Shown here: positions 1 through 8,725 of the stretch, piece by piece
How the letters are laid out: each line of letters opens with the position of its first letter
How positions within the stretch are numbered: position 1 is the stretch's first letter
From: Microthrixaceae bacterium
GTDB taxonomy: Bacteria > Actinomycetota > Acidimicrobiia > Acidimicrobiales > Poriferisodalaceae
Direction of reading: 5' to 3'
DNA length: 64,000 nt
Assembly: GCA_011523825.1 (NCBI GenBank)
Contig: WTFX01000009.1
Location: forward strand, 414,420 to 478,419
Translations under genes and position numbers: made by a program
The notes under the pieces: generated by a model
What the model was told of the DNA's origin: nothing
What the model saw: the letters and a program-made list of their open reading frames with translations, nothing else
Databases searched by the model: none

Positions 1-283
1 GCTGATCTTCGCCACGATCGGGCCCGACGAGCACCACGAGGGCATCGTGCTCCAGCGCTTCTTGGACATGATGGCCCCCGAGGGCTCAGGCATCAGTCTC
101 GAGGACGCCATCGCCGCGGGGCACGGTCCATGGCAGGGCTCGGTCTCCCAGCTCGTGGACCATTGCGGGCAACTGCGTGATCTCGGCCTCGACGAGGTGG
201 TATTCGAGCACTTCTGCCACGAGGACGACACCGTCCCCGAGTGGATGGCCGCCGAGGTCAAGCCCCTGATCGAAGCACTCTGA
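1..283 (+). CDS. LLM-class flavin-dependent oxidoreductase, C-terminal fragment
   Basis: The frame is open from base 2 (the window edge) to the TGA at 281-283, so only about 93 C-terminal residues are present and the start lies outside. The visible part (LIFATIGPDEHHEGIVLQRF near the edge, then a Leu-rich helix and VKPLIEAL at the end) looks like the C-terminal barrel helices of luciferase-like monooxygenases. Many actinobacterial members of that family use F420 or FMN. It is followed in the same direction by a VOC dioxygenase, so it may belong to the same catabolic group. The family call rests on a short piece; substrate is unknown. Confidence 0.55.
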   Translation, partial: LIFATIGPDEHHEGIVLQRFLDMMAPEGSGISLEDAIAAGHGPWQGSVSQLVDHCGQLRDLGLDEVVFEHFCHEDDTVPEWMAAEVKPLIEAL

Positions 284-419
284 TCTGCAATGCGCCATAG
301 CTGAGCGCAGTCAGAATTTTCGCGGCTACGGGAACTGTGACTATGCTCAGCGTCAGAGCAAGGAATCGGAACCAGGCATCGGTTGCGACGCTCGTAGGCA
401 GGAATCACAGGGGAAGCCC

Positions 420-992
420 ATGACCGACACCATTGCCAAGCGCACGACGGCTGTTACGCCACGGGGCGTCAATCACCTCGTGCTCAATGTCCGCAACATG
501 GAGGAATCGCACCACTTCTGGAGCGACCTGCTGGGCTTCAAGCAGGTCGGTGCTCTGGACTCGGAGCGGTACAACGTTCCCCCCTACAAGATGCAGTTCT
601 ACAGCGGTGTCATCGACGACGTGAACCACCACGATGTCGCCTTGGTCGAGATGCCCCAGCTCCCCGAACCGCCAGAGCAGTGGGACATGTTCTCAGGCGC
701 CTGTGCGGTGAACCACATCGCCATCACCTACCCCGATCGCGAGTCCTGGCTGGAGCAGGTGCAGTTCCTCAAGGACAACGGCGTCAAGATGAATCTGCGG
801 GTCGACCATGGCATGACCCACAGCGTGTACATCAACGACCCGAACGGCTACGGCGTTGAGGTGCTCTATGAACTGCCTGCCGAGATCTGGGATCACGACA
901 TCAACGGGGCGCTCAACTACGCCAACATCCTGCCCGAAGAAGACCTGCTGGTCGACACCACCGACTACGAGACCAACTTCGACAGGAACTGA
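420..992 (+). CDS. VOC-family protein, extradiol ring-cleavage dioxygenase type
   Basis: A 190-residue single protein made of two beta-alpha-beta modules of the vicinal oxygen chelate fold. His19 (in NHLVLNV), His99 (in NHIAITYP) and Glu147 (in GVEVLYEL) sit where type I extradiol dioxygenases carry their 2-His-1-carboxylate Fe(II)/Mn(II) triad, and His134 (in THSVYINDP) matches the conserved second-shell acid/base His. This supports catechol-type ring cleavage over glyoxalase I. ATG at 420 follows a purine-rich leader (aggggaagccc). A HpaB-like hydroxylase and an alpha/beta hydrolase downstream fit a hydroxylate, cleave, hydrolyse sequence. The actual aromatic substrate cannot be read from sequence. 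Confidence 0.75.
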   Translation: MTDTIAKRTTAVTPRGVNHLVLNVRNMEESHHFWSDLLGFKQVGALDSERYNVPPYKMQFYSGVIDDVNHHDVALVEMPQLPEPPEQWDMFSGACAVNHIAITYPDRESWLEQVQFLKDNGVKMNLRVDHGMTHSVYINDPNGYGVEVLYELPAEIWDHDINGALNYANILPEEDLLVDTTDYETNFDRN

Positions 993-1095
993 GTTCGGCT
1001 GGTCCCGTCAGAACCGGACCTGCAACAACCGGAAGCCTCGTCCTTGACCGAGCTGCCGTGGCGATTTGGTCGCGGCGCGCCCCGAGGAGACTGCC

Positions 1096-2064
1096 ATGCA
1101 CGCAATTCAAGTAACCGAACCGGGAGGCCCCGAGGCGCTCGTGTGGACCGAGGTTGACGATCCGGTGGCCGGTGCCGGGATGCTGGTCGTCGACGTCGAA
1201 GCAGCGGGGGTCAACTACATCGACACCTACCACCGCAGCGGCCTGTACCCCGTGCCGCTGCCGTTCATCTCTGGCGTGGAAGGCGCCGGCACCGTTGCCG
1301 AAGTCGGTGACGACGTCGAGGGATTCGCCGTCGGCGACAAGGTGGCGTGGACAGGGCACCCCGGCACGTATGCGGAGAAGGCCCGGGTCCCGGCCCGGGT
1401 GGCCATTGTGCTGCCCGACGGCGCCAGCACCGAATTGGGCGCCGCAACCATGCTGCAAGGCATGACTGCCCACTTCCTGGCGTGCTCGACGTTCCCGCTG
1501 GAGACCGGGCATCGCTGCCTCATCCATGCAGGCGCCGGCGGCGTGGGACTGCTACTCATCCAGATGGCCAAGATGCGCGGCGCCGAAGTGTTCACGACTG
1601 TCGGCACCGCAGACAAAGCCGAGCTGGCAGCAGGCGCGGGGGCCGACCACGTCATCAACTACCGGGAAGAGGACTTCGGCGACGCCGTCGAGCGGATTGC
1701 AGGTGCGCGACCGCTCGACGTGATCTACGACGGTGTCGGTGCCGACACGTTCGAACGAGGCCTGGAAGTGCTGCGGCCGCGGGGCACGATGGTCACGTTC
1801 GGCAACGCCTCAGGGCCGGTGCCGCCGATGCCGCCCTTGCGGTTGTCCACCGGCGGGTCGCTCTTCCTCACCCGCCCCACGCTCGGCGACCACACCGCAA
1901 CCCGCGCCGAGCTCGAGTGGCGGGCCGACGACCTGTTCGGCTGGATCGCCGACGGCCGCCTCGACGTGCGCATCGGCGCTCGCTTTCCGATGTCTGAGGC
2001 GCGGGCGGCGCACGAGGCACTGCAGGGCCGCGCAACGACCGGCAAGGTTCTGCTCATTCCCTGA
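1096..2064 (+). CDS. quinone oxidoreductase, zinc-independent MDR family
   Basis: 322 residues; NADPH-dependent medium-chain reductase resembling QorA. It begins MHAIQVTEPGGPEAL, has the N-terminal GroES-like half with the NYIDTYHRSGLYP signature typical of Qor, and a Rossmann half with AGAGGVGLLLIQMAK for NADPH binding, ending TTGKVLLIP. No cysteine-rich structural zinc loop is seen. The ATG at 1096 is preferred over an upstream in-frame start at 1066 because cgaggaga lies 7 nt before it and the family starts here. It sits between the dioxygenase and the HpaB-like gene and may reduce quinones formed from catechols (inference). Confidence 0.85.
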   Translation: MHAIQVTEPGGPEALVWTEVDDPVAGAGMLVVDVEAAGVNYIDTYHRSGLYPVPLPFISGVEGAGTVAEVGDDVEGFAVGDKVAWTGHPGTYAEKARVPARVAIVLPDGASTELGAATMLQGMTAHFLACSTFPLETGHRCLIHAGAGGVGLLLIQMAKMRGAEVFTTVGTADKAELAAGAGADHVINYREEDFGDAVERIAGARPLDVIYDGVGADTFERGLEVLRPRGTMVTFGNASGPVPPMPPLRLSTGGSLFLTRPTLGDHTATRAELEWRADDLFGWIADGRLDVRIGARFPMSEARAAHEALQGRATTGKVLLIP

Positions 2065-2162
2065 ATTCGGCCTCCGGATCAAAACTCTGAGCGTGCTCAT
2101 TCCGATTTCACCTGCGTTAGTGTCTGAGCCGAATCCCGGGCACAACACAGGGGGAAGCCGAG

Positions 2163-3728
2163 ATGAGCGAGTCGACTGAGACGTGGTCGCCGATGACCGG
2201 TGATGAGTACATCGAGAGCCTGCGAGACGGGCGCACGGTGTACTTCCAGGGGGACAAGGTGCGTGACGTCACCACGCATCCCGCGTTCCGCAACAGCGTG
2301 CGATCCATCGCCCGGCTGTACGACGCCCTGCACGATCCCGCCCAGCAGGACGTACTGATGTGCGACACCGACACGGGCTCGGGCGGCAAGACCCACAAGT
2401 TCTTCCGCGTGCCCCACAGTGCTGACGATCTTGTCGGAGCCCGTGACGCCATCGCCGGCTGGCAGCGCTTGACATATGGGTGGATGGGCCGCAGCCCCGA
2501 CTACAAGGCCTCGTTCTTGGGCACGCTGGGCGCTTTCCCGGAGTTCTACGGCGACTACCACGACAACGCCCTCTACTGGTACCGCCGCAGCCAGGAAGAG
2601 GTGTCGTACTGGAACCACGCCATCGTGCACCCGCCGGTCGACCGTCACCTGGGCGCAGACCAGATCTCCGACGTGTGCATGCACGTGGAGCGCGAGACCG
2701 ACAACGGCTTGATCCTGTCGGGCGCCAAGGTGGTGGCAACCGGCTCGGCACTGACCCACTACAACTTCATCGCTCACTTCGGCCCGGTGCCGCTGCAGGA
2801 TCCGGCCTACGCCATCGTGTGCACGACACCGATGGACTCGCCGGGCGTCAAGCTCATCTGCCGCAACTCCTACGAGCTGCAGGCCGCAGCCACCGGCAGC
2901 GTCTTCGACTACCCGCTGTCGAGCCGTCTGGACGAGAACGACTCGATCCTGGTGTTCGACGAAGTGCTGATCCCGTGGGAGAACGTGTTCCTCTACGGCG
3001 ACGTCGAGAACGCCAACAACTTCTTCCCCGCATCCGGTTTCATCCCTCGCTTCACCTTCCACGGGCTCGCCCGCCTGTGCGTGAAGTTGGACTTCATCGC
3101 CGGTCTGCTGTCGAAGGCGCTCCGGGCCACCGGCACCCGTCAATTCCGGGGCGTGCAGGCCAAGCTCGGCGAGGTCATCGCCATCCGCAACCTGATGTGG
3201 GGCCTGAGCGACGCCATGGCCAAGAGCCCCGACCCGTGGGAGAACGGGGCAGTGCAGCCGTCGTTGCTGTACGGCATGGCCTACCGCACGTTCACGCCGA
3301 TCCTCTATCCCCGGATCAAGGACATCGTGGAGTCGGTGGTCGGCTCCGGGTTGATCTACGTCAACTCGAACGCCCGGGACTTCAAGTCCGACGAGATCCG
3401 CCCGTACCTCGAGCGGTACGTGCGGGGATCGAACGGCATCCCTGCTCTGGAACGGATGAAGATCATGAAGCTGCTGTGGGATGCCATGGGCAGCGAGTTC
3501 GGCGGCCGTCACGAGCTGTACGAGCGCAACTACGCCGGCAACGACGAGCAGATCCGCTACGAGAACTTGGATGTTGCCGACTTCGAGATCCCCGGCATGG
3601 GCTCGATGACCCAGATGCTCGAGGGCTTCGCCGAGCAGTGCATGGCCGAGTATGACCTCGACGGCTGGACGATCCCGGGCTTCCATAACCCCGACGACGT
3701 GTCCATCGTGGGCCGCGACTGGGGCTGA
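2163..3728 (+). CDS. 4-hydroxyphenylacetate 3-monooxygenase (HpaB) family, oxygenase component
   Basis: 521 residues, the normal length of the large FADH2-dependent HpaB/HpaA hydroxylases. N-terminal [20 protein letters not shown] and [12 protein letters not shown] are the usual family opening. The acyl-CoA dehydrogenase-like core follows, with the middle ...[10 protein letters not shown] segment and a helical C-terminus. These enzymes ortho-hydroxylate phenols and need a separate flavin reductase; none is recognisable in this window. A gggggaag ribosome-binding site precedes the ATG. Substrate may be 4-hydroxyphenylacetate, another phenol or a halophenol; the neighbouring dioxygenase suggests the product is a catechol. 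Confidence 0.85.
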   Translation: MSESTETWSPMTGDEYIESLRDGRTVYFQGDKVRDVTTHPAFRNSVRSIARLYDALHDPAQQDVLMCDTDTGSGGKTHKFFRVPHSADDLVGARDAIAGWQRLTYGWMGRSPDYKASFLGTLGAFPEFYGDYHDNALYWYRRSQEEVSYWNHAIVHPPVDRHLGADQISDVCMHVERETDNGLILSGAKVVATGSALTHYNFIAHFGPVPLQDPAYAIVCTTPMDSPGVKLICRNSYELQAAATGSVFDYPLSSRLDENDSILVFDEVLIPWENVFLYGDVENANNFFPASGFIPRFTFHGLARLCVKLDFIAGLLSKALRATGTRQFRGVQAKLGEVIAIRNLMWGLSDAMAKSPDPWENGAVQPSLLYGMAYRTFTPILYPRIKDIVESVVGSGLIYVNSNARDFKSDEIRPYLERYVRGSNGIPALERMKIMKLLWDAMGSEFGGRHELYERNYAGNDEQIRYENLDVADFEIPGMGSMTQMLEGFAEQCMAEYDLDGWTIPGFHNPDDVSIVGRDWG

Positions 3729-3834
3729 GAGCGCGAACGCAGCGGATTCTGCCGCCCCGTAGCGGGCGCGTACCCGATCACGACGCAGAGTCGAACGCGG
3801 AGTAGATTTTCTGGCGAGCCGCAAGGAGCACGCC

Positions 3835-5130
3835 GTGAAGTCGATCTTCTTCCACCTGATGCCCTACCCGGAGCTCCCGCCGGATTTTCCGGAGCAGCAC
3901 CGTTCGGTCTGGGTCGACATCGACCCGAAGCTCTACGACCCCACCGTTGGTCACGAGACCTACAACACCTACCTCGATCAGCTTGAGTTCGCAGCCCAGT
4001 GCGGGTTCGACGCCGTTGGCATCAATGAGCACCACTCCAACGGCTACGGGCTCATGCCCAGCCCGAACATCATCGCGGCGGCGCTGTCACGCAACTGCCC
4101 GGACACCAACATCGTGGTGCTGGGCGACTCGGTGGCGCTGTACAACCCGCCGCTGCGGGTGGCCGAGGAGATCGCCATGCTGGACGGGATCACCGGCGGG
4201 CGCATGATCGCGGGGTTCCCGGTGGGCTCGCCGATGGACACCATCTACGCCTACGGCCAGAATCCGGCCACGCTGCGCGAGCGCTACCACGAGGGCGTCG
4301 ACCTGATCCGCCAGGCGTGGACCTCCGATGAGGTGTTCAGCTTCAACGGCAACTACAACAAGCTGCGCTACGTCAACGTGTGGCCCCGGCCGGTGCAGCA
4401 GCCCCACCCGCCGATCTGGATCCCCGGCGGCGGCTCGGTGGATACCTGGGACTGGTGCGCCGCCGAAGACCTCGTGTACTGCTACCTGAGCTACTTCGGC
4501 TACAAGGCCGGGCTGCGCACCATGCAGGGCTTCTGGAAGAAGGTCCAGGAGCTCGGCAAGGAGACCAACCCGTTCCAGGGCGGCTTCGCCCAGTTCATCG
4601 CCGTGGCCGACACCGAGGCCGAGGCGTGGGACCTGTATCGCGAGCCGGCCGAGTACTTCTTCAACACCTGCCTGCACGTGTACGCCGGCTATGCCGATCC
4701 GCCTGGCTACAAGACGCCCAACACGGTGCGAGCCGGCGTGGAGGGCATGGTGGAGCGAGCCGCCCGCGAGGCCACGGCCCGGCGCGAAGCCAGCGCCGCC
4801 GATGCCGCCAAGGCTGGATCTGCCAAGCCCTCGTACGGCTCGAAGAAGCTGAGCTTCGAGGACATGGTGGAGAAGGGCTACATCATCTTGGGCGATCCCA
4901 CCCAGGTCACCGAGCAGGTGCACGAACTGGCTACCACCATGAATATCGGACACCTCATGGTGTTCAGCCACTTCGGCAACATGGATCCCGAGCTGGTGAA
5001 GATGAACACCGAGATGTACGCCACCAAGGTGATGCCAGAGGTAGCGGGCCTGTTCGAGGACGACTACGAGGACCACTGGTGGCCGAAGACCGACCACCAG
5101 CTCGAGCCCGTGGGAAGCCGCGCCCGATGA
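3835..5130 (+). CDS. LLM-class flavin-dependent oxidoreductase
   Basis: 431 residues, luciferase-like TIM-barrel monooxygenase family. FDAVGINEHHSNGYGLMPSP near residue 60 and the GGRMIAGFPVGSP segment near 120-135 are characteristic of bacterial luciferase-like enzymes. The protein has an Ala/Lys-rich, probably disordered insertion around residues 300-345 before a C-terminal GYIILGDPTQVTEQ element. GTG at 3835 is chosen because caaggagc lies 5 nt upstream. Its stop overlaps the next gene by ATGA, so the two are translationally coupled. Whether it uses FMNH2 or F420, and its substrate, are not determined. Confidence 0.8.
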   Translation: MKSIFFHLMPYPELPPDFPEQHRSVWVDIDPKLYDPTVGHETYNTYLDQLEFAAQCGFDAVGINEHHSNGYGLMPSPNIIAAALSRNCPDTNIVVLGDSVALYNPPLRVAEEIAMLDGITGGRMIAGFPVGSPMDTIYAYGQNPATLRERYHEGVDLIRQAWTSDEVFSFNGNYNKLRYVNVWPRPVQQPHPPIWIPGGGSVDTWDWCAAEDLVYCYLSYFGYKAGLRTMQGFWKKVQELGKETNPFQGGFAQFIAVADTEAEAWDLYREPAEYFFNTCLHVYAGYADPPGYKTPNTVRAGVEGMVERAAREATARREASAADAAKAGSAKPSYGSKKLSFEDMVEKGYIILGDPTQVTEQVHELATTMNIGHLMVFSHFGNMDPELVKMNTEMYATKVMPEVAGLFEDDYEDHWWPKTDHQLEPVGSRAR

Positions 5131-5939
5131 GTGCAGGCACACCGATAGCCGGCCACTTCGCACCCGGCACGCTGCCGTTCCGAGACGGGCATATCGGCGT
5201 CGTCGAACTCGGCGAGGGTCCTACCGTGGGCTACCTGCACGGGATGCTCGGCAACCCCGGCGCGCACGCCGTGCTGGAGGAGCTGGCCGCGGCAAGTCGC
5301 CGCGTCGTGGCGCCGAGCCTGCCCGGATTCACCGGCTCCAGCGAGCCGGAAGGGCTGCGCAACCTGCACGACTGGGTCGTAGCGACCAGCGAAGTCGTCG
5401 ACGTGTCCGGGCTGACCGGCGGGCCGCTGGTGGCCTCCAGCGTGGGCGCAATGCTGGCGCTCGAGCTCGCGGCGATCCGGCCCGAGGCGTTCGGCCCGAT
5501 GGTGCTCGTGGCGCCGTTCGGCCTGTGGGACGACAGCGACCCGGTGGCCGACCCGTTCGGTACGACGCTGAGCGTGCAGCGGGCGATGCTGACCGAGGAC
5601 ACTGAGGCATCGGCGGCGTTCTTCGACGACCCGACCGACCTGCCGGCCGACATGGTGGTCGAGCACGGCGTGCACCGCTATCTCACGCGCACGGCCGCCG
5701 CGCAGCTGATCTGGCCACTGCCAGAGTGGGGGCTGGCCGACCGGCTGCATCGAGTCGCCAATCCCGTGACGCTCGTGCACGGTGCCAAGGACCGCATCAT
5801 CCCGGCGTCGTACTTGGAGCGTTGGGCCGAGGCGCTGCCGAATGTGGTGGGCACGCACCTGTTGGACGACGCCGGCCACCAAGCCGACTTCGACCAGCCG
5901 GCCGAAGTGGCCCGAATCGCCGCTGCGGCTTTCGCCTAG
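5127..5939 (+). CDS. alpha/beta hydrolase
   Basis: 270 residues. The fold is shown by the GYLHGMLGN oxyanion segment (about residue 35), the nucleophile elbow ASSVG with Ser105, and a C-terminal DDAGHQADF with the catalytic His; VTLVHGAKDRIIP supplies the likely acid. The ATG at 5127 overlaps the stop of the LLM gene by 4 bases. In a cluster with an extradiol-type dioxygenase this could be a C-C bond hydrolase of the meta-cleavage pathway, but esterase or lactonase activity fits equally well. It ends just before smpB on the opposite strand. Confidence 0.8.
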   Translation: MSAGTPIAGHFAPGTLPFRDGHIGVVELGEGPTVGYLHGMLGNPGAHAVLEELAAASRRVVAPSLPGFTGSSEPEGLRNLHDWVVATSEVVDVSGLTGGPLVASSVGAMLALELAAIRPEAFGPMVLVAPFGLWDDSDPVADPFGTTLSVQRAMLTEDTEASAAFFDDPTDLPADMVVEHGVHRYLTRTAAAQLIWPLPEWGLADRLHRVANPVTLVHGAKDRIIPASYLERWAEALPNVVGTHLLDDAGHQADFDQPAEVARIAAAAFA

Positions 5940-5981
5940 GCAGACACCGCCGCCTTCGCAGCGGCAGCTCGACTGCTAGGC
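5934..5981. terminator. nested inverted repeat between convergent genes
   Basis: Between the hydrolase stop and the smpB stop an inner stem GCCGC/GCGGC (5949-5953 with 5961-5965, loop CTTCGCA) is nested in near-matching outer arms (gcctaggcag at 5934-5943 and ctgctaggc at 5973-5981). There is no T-run, as is common in high-G+C genomes. Position between convergent genes suggests a bidirectional terminator. Confidence 0.4.
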
Positions 5982-6440
5982 GGACCGGTCGCGCAGTGCC
6001 CGGCGGGCTTCGCGATCCGTTTCTCGCTTGCGGATGGCCTGCCGCTTGTCGTACAGCCGCCGGCCCCGGGCAAGGGCGAGCTCCAGCTTGGCTCGCCCGT
6101 CGCGAAAATAGATCTCGAGCGGGATGAGCTGCAGACGGTCCTGCTCGGTCCGGGCTCGCAGCCGGTTGATCTCGGCACGATGCATAAGCAGCTTGCGGGG
6201 GCGCTCGACCTCATGCCCCAAGTTGGGCGAAGCATGGGTCCACGGTGCGATGTGCAGACCCATCAGCCACATCTCGTCGTCGCGCACCCGGGCATAGGCG
6301 TCGCCCATCTGGGCGCCTCCAGCACGCAGCGACTTCACCTCCGTGCCGCGCAGGACCATGCCGCACTCGAAGGTGTCGAGCACCTCGTAGTTGCGGCGCG
6401 CACGGCGATTTGACGCCACGACAGTCCGGTCGCTCACCAT
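5976..6440 (-). CDS. smpB: SsrA-binding protein SmpB
   Basis: 154 residues. SmpB binds tmRNA and delivers it to stalled ribosomes for trans-translation. The start region MVSDRTVVASNRRARRNYEV, the core FECGMVLRGTEVKSLRAGGA and the basic C-terminal tail (RGRRLYDKRQAIRKRE...) that enters the decoding centre are all present. The ATG at 6440 matches the usual N-terminus; longer in-frame extensions upstream have no family support. The tmRNA gene itself is not recognised in this window. Converges on the alpha/beta hydrolase gene. Confidence 0.95.
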   Translation of the reverse strand: MVSDRTVVASNRRARRNYEVLDTFECGMVLRGTEVKSLRAGGAQMGDAYARVRDDEMWLMGLHIAPWTHASPNLGHEVERPRKLLMHRAEINRLRARTEQDRLQLIPLEIYFRDGRAKLELALARGRRLYDKRQAIRKRETDREARRALRDRSA

Positions 6441-6558
6441 CAGCCCGAGGGTACGGCTGGCGCGGCCCGTAGAATCTTGAGTTAGCAGGTCAGGAATTGC
6501 CGAGGCGGCGTGCACGTTTCTGGCCGCCAATCGCCCAGCCGCCGAACCGGGAGTTCCG

Positions 6559-6834
6559 ATGGCCGTCACCGTCCGCCTGCCGACCGTCCTGCGTCCCCAC
6601 GCCAATGGGCAGTCGCGGGTTGACGCCGAAGGCAGCACCGTGGCCGAGGCCGTGTCCTGGCTGGTCGGCGAGTTTCCGGGTATCGCCCCCAACCTGCTCG
6701 CTGAAGACGGCAGCCTGCACCGCTTTGTGAACGTCTATGTCAACGACGAAGATGTGCGCTATCTCTCCCAGATGGACACTGCGCTGTCCGATGGCGACGA
6801 GCTGTCGATCCTGCCGGCCGTCGCCGGTGGCTGA
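6559..6834 (+). CDS. cysO: MoaD/ThiS-family sulfur carrier, CysO-like
   Basis: 91 residues of beta-grasp fold ending in the diagnostic ...LPAVAGG; the C-terminal Gly-Gly becomes a thiocarboxylate. The gene lies 41 bases before a CysM-type synthase, the same arrangement as Mycobacterium Rv1335 (cysO)-Rv1336 (cysM), where the thiocarboxylated carrier donates sulfur to O-phosphoserine-derived aminoacrylate. The metalloprotease Mec that releases cysteine from CysO and precedes it in mycobacteria is absent here; smpB lies upstream instead. MoaD or ThiS function is possible but no other Mo-cofactor or thiamine gene is nearby. Confidence 0.85.
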   Translation: MAVTVRLPTVLRPHANGQSRVDAEGSTVAEAVSWLVGEFPGIAPNLLAEDGSLHRFVNVYVNDEDVRYLSQMDTALSDGDELSILPAVAGG

Positions 6835-6875
6835 GCCAGTCCGGCCGCGCACCAGTACGCACGGCTGAGCCGCAC

Positions 6876-7823
6876 GTGGCCGTCTATCGCTCTGTCGACG
6901 AGCTGATCGGCGCCACGCCCACCCTGGATGTCAGTCGTCTCAGCCCCAACCCGTCGGTCGAGCTGTACGCCAAGCTGGAAGGGCAGAACCCCACCGGCTC
7001 AGTCAAAGATCGGGTTGCGCTGGCGATGCTGGACGGCGCTGAAGCCGAAGGCCGCCTGGCACCCGGTTCGGTGATCATCGAGCCATCCTCCGGCAACACC
7101 GGCATCGCTCTGGCCATGCTCGGGCAGCGCCGCGGCTACCGGGTCAAGATCGTGCTGCCGGGCAACGTCACCGCCGAACGGCGGCAGATGCTTGAGATCT
7201 TCGACGCCGAGATCATCGACAGCCCAGCCGAACAGGGCTCGAATGGTGCGGTGCGGCTCGCAGTGGAGTTGGCCGAGGCCAACCCCGACTGGACGATGCT
7301 CTACCAGTACGGGAACGAGGCCAATCCCGAGGTGCACTACCGCACCACCGGTCCCGAGATCGTCGCCGACGTTCCCGGCATCACGCACTTCGTCGCGGGG
7401 CTGGGCACGAGCGGCACGCTGCTGGGCGTCGGCCGCTACCTCAAGGAGTACTCGCCGACGGTGCAAGTGTGGGCGGTCGAGCCGCCGGCGGGCGAGCAAG
7501 TGGAGGGCCTGCGCAGCCTCGAAGACGGGTACGTGCCGCCCATCTTCGAGCAGTGGGGTGGCGTCGATCTGCTCGACCGCAAGATGATCGTGCGCCCGCG
7601 GGAGTCGATCGAGGCGACGCGGATGCTGGCGGCCGAAGGCGTGTTCTCGGGCATCTCTGGCGGCGCAGCGCTGGCCGGTGCACGCAAGGCGGCTGCCCGC
7701 ATTGACGAAGGTGTCATCGTGTTCGTCGTGAGCGACCACGGCTGGAAGTACCTGTCGGTCGGCGCGTGGACGGACGACCTGGACGCTGCGGTTGCCCAAG
7801 CCGAGAACGTCATCTACTTCTGA
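6876..7823 (+). CDS. cysM: cysteine synthase, CysM type
   Basis: 315 residues; fold-type II PLP enzyme. The PLP lysine lies in NPTGSVKDRVA (about residue 48), followed by PSSGNTGIALAM and the phosphate-binding GTSGTLLGVGRY. Start is a GTG at 6876. Pairing with a CysO-like carrier suggests the CysO-thiocarboxylate-dependent, O-phosphoserine-using form known from Mycobacterium tuberculosis and not the sulfide/O-acetylserine form. The C-terminus ends in ...AENVIYF, a short tail comparable to mycobacterial CysM, whose C-terminus takes part in carrier binding. Confidence 0.92.
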   Translation: MAVYRSVDELIGATPTLDVSRLSPNPSVELYAKLEGQNPTGSVKDRVALAMLDGAEAEGRLAPGSVIIEPSSGNTGIALAMLGQRRGYRVKIVLPGNVTAERRQMLEIFDAEIIDSPAEQGSNGAVRLAVELAEANPDWTMLYQYGNEANPEVHYRTTGPEIVADVPGITHFVAGLGTSGTLLGVGRYLKEYSPTVQVWAVEPPAGEQVEGLRSLEDGYVPPIFEQWGGVDLLDRKMIVRPRESIEATRMLAAEGVFSGISGGAALAGARKAAARIDEGVIVFVVSDHGWKYLSVGAWTDDLDAAVAQAENVIYF

Positions 7824-7882
7824 CGGTCTCCGCCGCCGGTTCGGCTGTTGATTGCTTGAGACGCTGTCGTACCGTTGCCGGC

Positions 7883-8665
7883 ATGAGGGGCGCCAGATCC
7901 CGTTGCCGACCAGCGGTGATGGCCGTAGCACTGATGGTGGCCGCGGGCGCCTGCACGGGTCCGCCGCTGCGGGTTGCTCCCACTCCACCATCCACTGTCG
8001 CCCTGTCTCTCGACGTCACCGCGACGACGCTGCTGCCCTCGCAAGCATCATCTGAGCGAGCTGCTGCAGTGCTGGTGACGGCTCCAGCGGGAAGCGATGC
8101 GGGCATCTCGACCGACGCTGCGGCAACGACAACGGTGCCACTGCGGCTGGGGGCGGCGGCGGTGCCTCGTCCTGAAGGCGTGGTGCTGGCAAGCGACGGC
8201 CTCGGTCTGGTGCCATTCGGCACCGACGCGCTGACTGCTCTGGATGTGCTCACCGGCGCGCTCGGCCAACCGGTTGCCGACAGCGGCTGGACCGACACGT
8301 TCTCGATCTACGGAGACTGTCCCGGCAGCCGGCTGCGAGCAGTGGAATGGCCAGGTTTCCTGGCCCTGTTCGGGAATGCCGACGACGGCTACCAGCACCG
8401 GGACTCCGGCGAAGAGCACTTCATGACCTGGCGCCTGGGAGCGTTCGGACCCGACCCGTACATGCTTCAGACTGCCGAAGGGATCGGTGTTGGCGCCGGC
8501 CGTGCCGAGGTCGCCGAGGCATACCCGGCGGCCACGTTCCGCCCGGCAACCGCCAGCGAGCCGGCCTCGGTATTGCTCGCAACCAGCGGCCGGCTCGTCG
8601 GCGCATTCGACGAAGCAGGAGTCCTCCGGTCGCTCGAAGCAGGAACGCGCTGCCCGATCGGCTGA
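7883..8665 (+). CDS. predicted lipoprotein, unknown function
   Basis: 260 residues from the ATG at 7883. The N-terminus has basic residues (MRGARSRCRP), a hydrophobic stretch (AVMAVALMVA) and a lipobox-like AGAC with Cys24 as the probable acylated residue. A Thr/Ala/Pro-rich linker to about residue 90 precedes a globular part (GTDALTALDVLTGALGQPVADS) that reappears in other actinobacterial envelope proteins. No catalytic motif recognised. It sits where the mycobacterial neighbourhood has a rhomboid protease and murI, so it is lineage-specific content in a conserved cluster. Confidence 0.7.
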   Translation: MRGARSRCRPAVMAVALMVAAGACTGPPLRVAPTPPSTVALSLDVTATTLLPSQASSERAAAVLVTAPAGSDAGISTDAAATTTVPLRLGAAAVPRPEGVVLASDGLGLVPFGTDALTALDVLTGALGQPVADSGWTDTFSIYGDCPGSRLRAVEWPGFLALFGNADDGYQHRDSGEEHFMTWRLGAFGPDPYMLQTAEGIGVGAGRAEVAEAYPAATFRPATASEPASVLLATSGRLVGAFDEAGVLRSLEAGTRCPIG

Positions 8666-8725
8666 AGTTCTGCTGGGGCGGGCACGACGTGAGAAGCCCC
8701 GCCTACCTGCGTAGTATCGGCCTCC

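Noticed and set aside
2097..3824. 575-codon antisense frame over the HpaB-like gene
   Set aside because: Composition is low-complexity Val/His/Leu/Asp as expected for an antisense shadow of a high-G+C gene, with no ribosome-binding site or family match.
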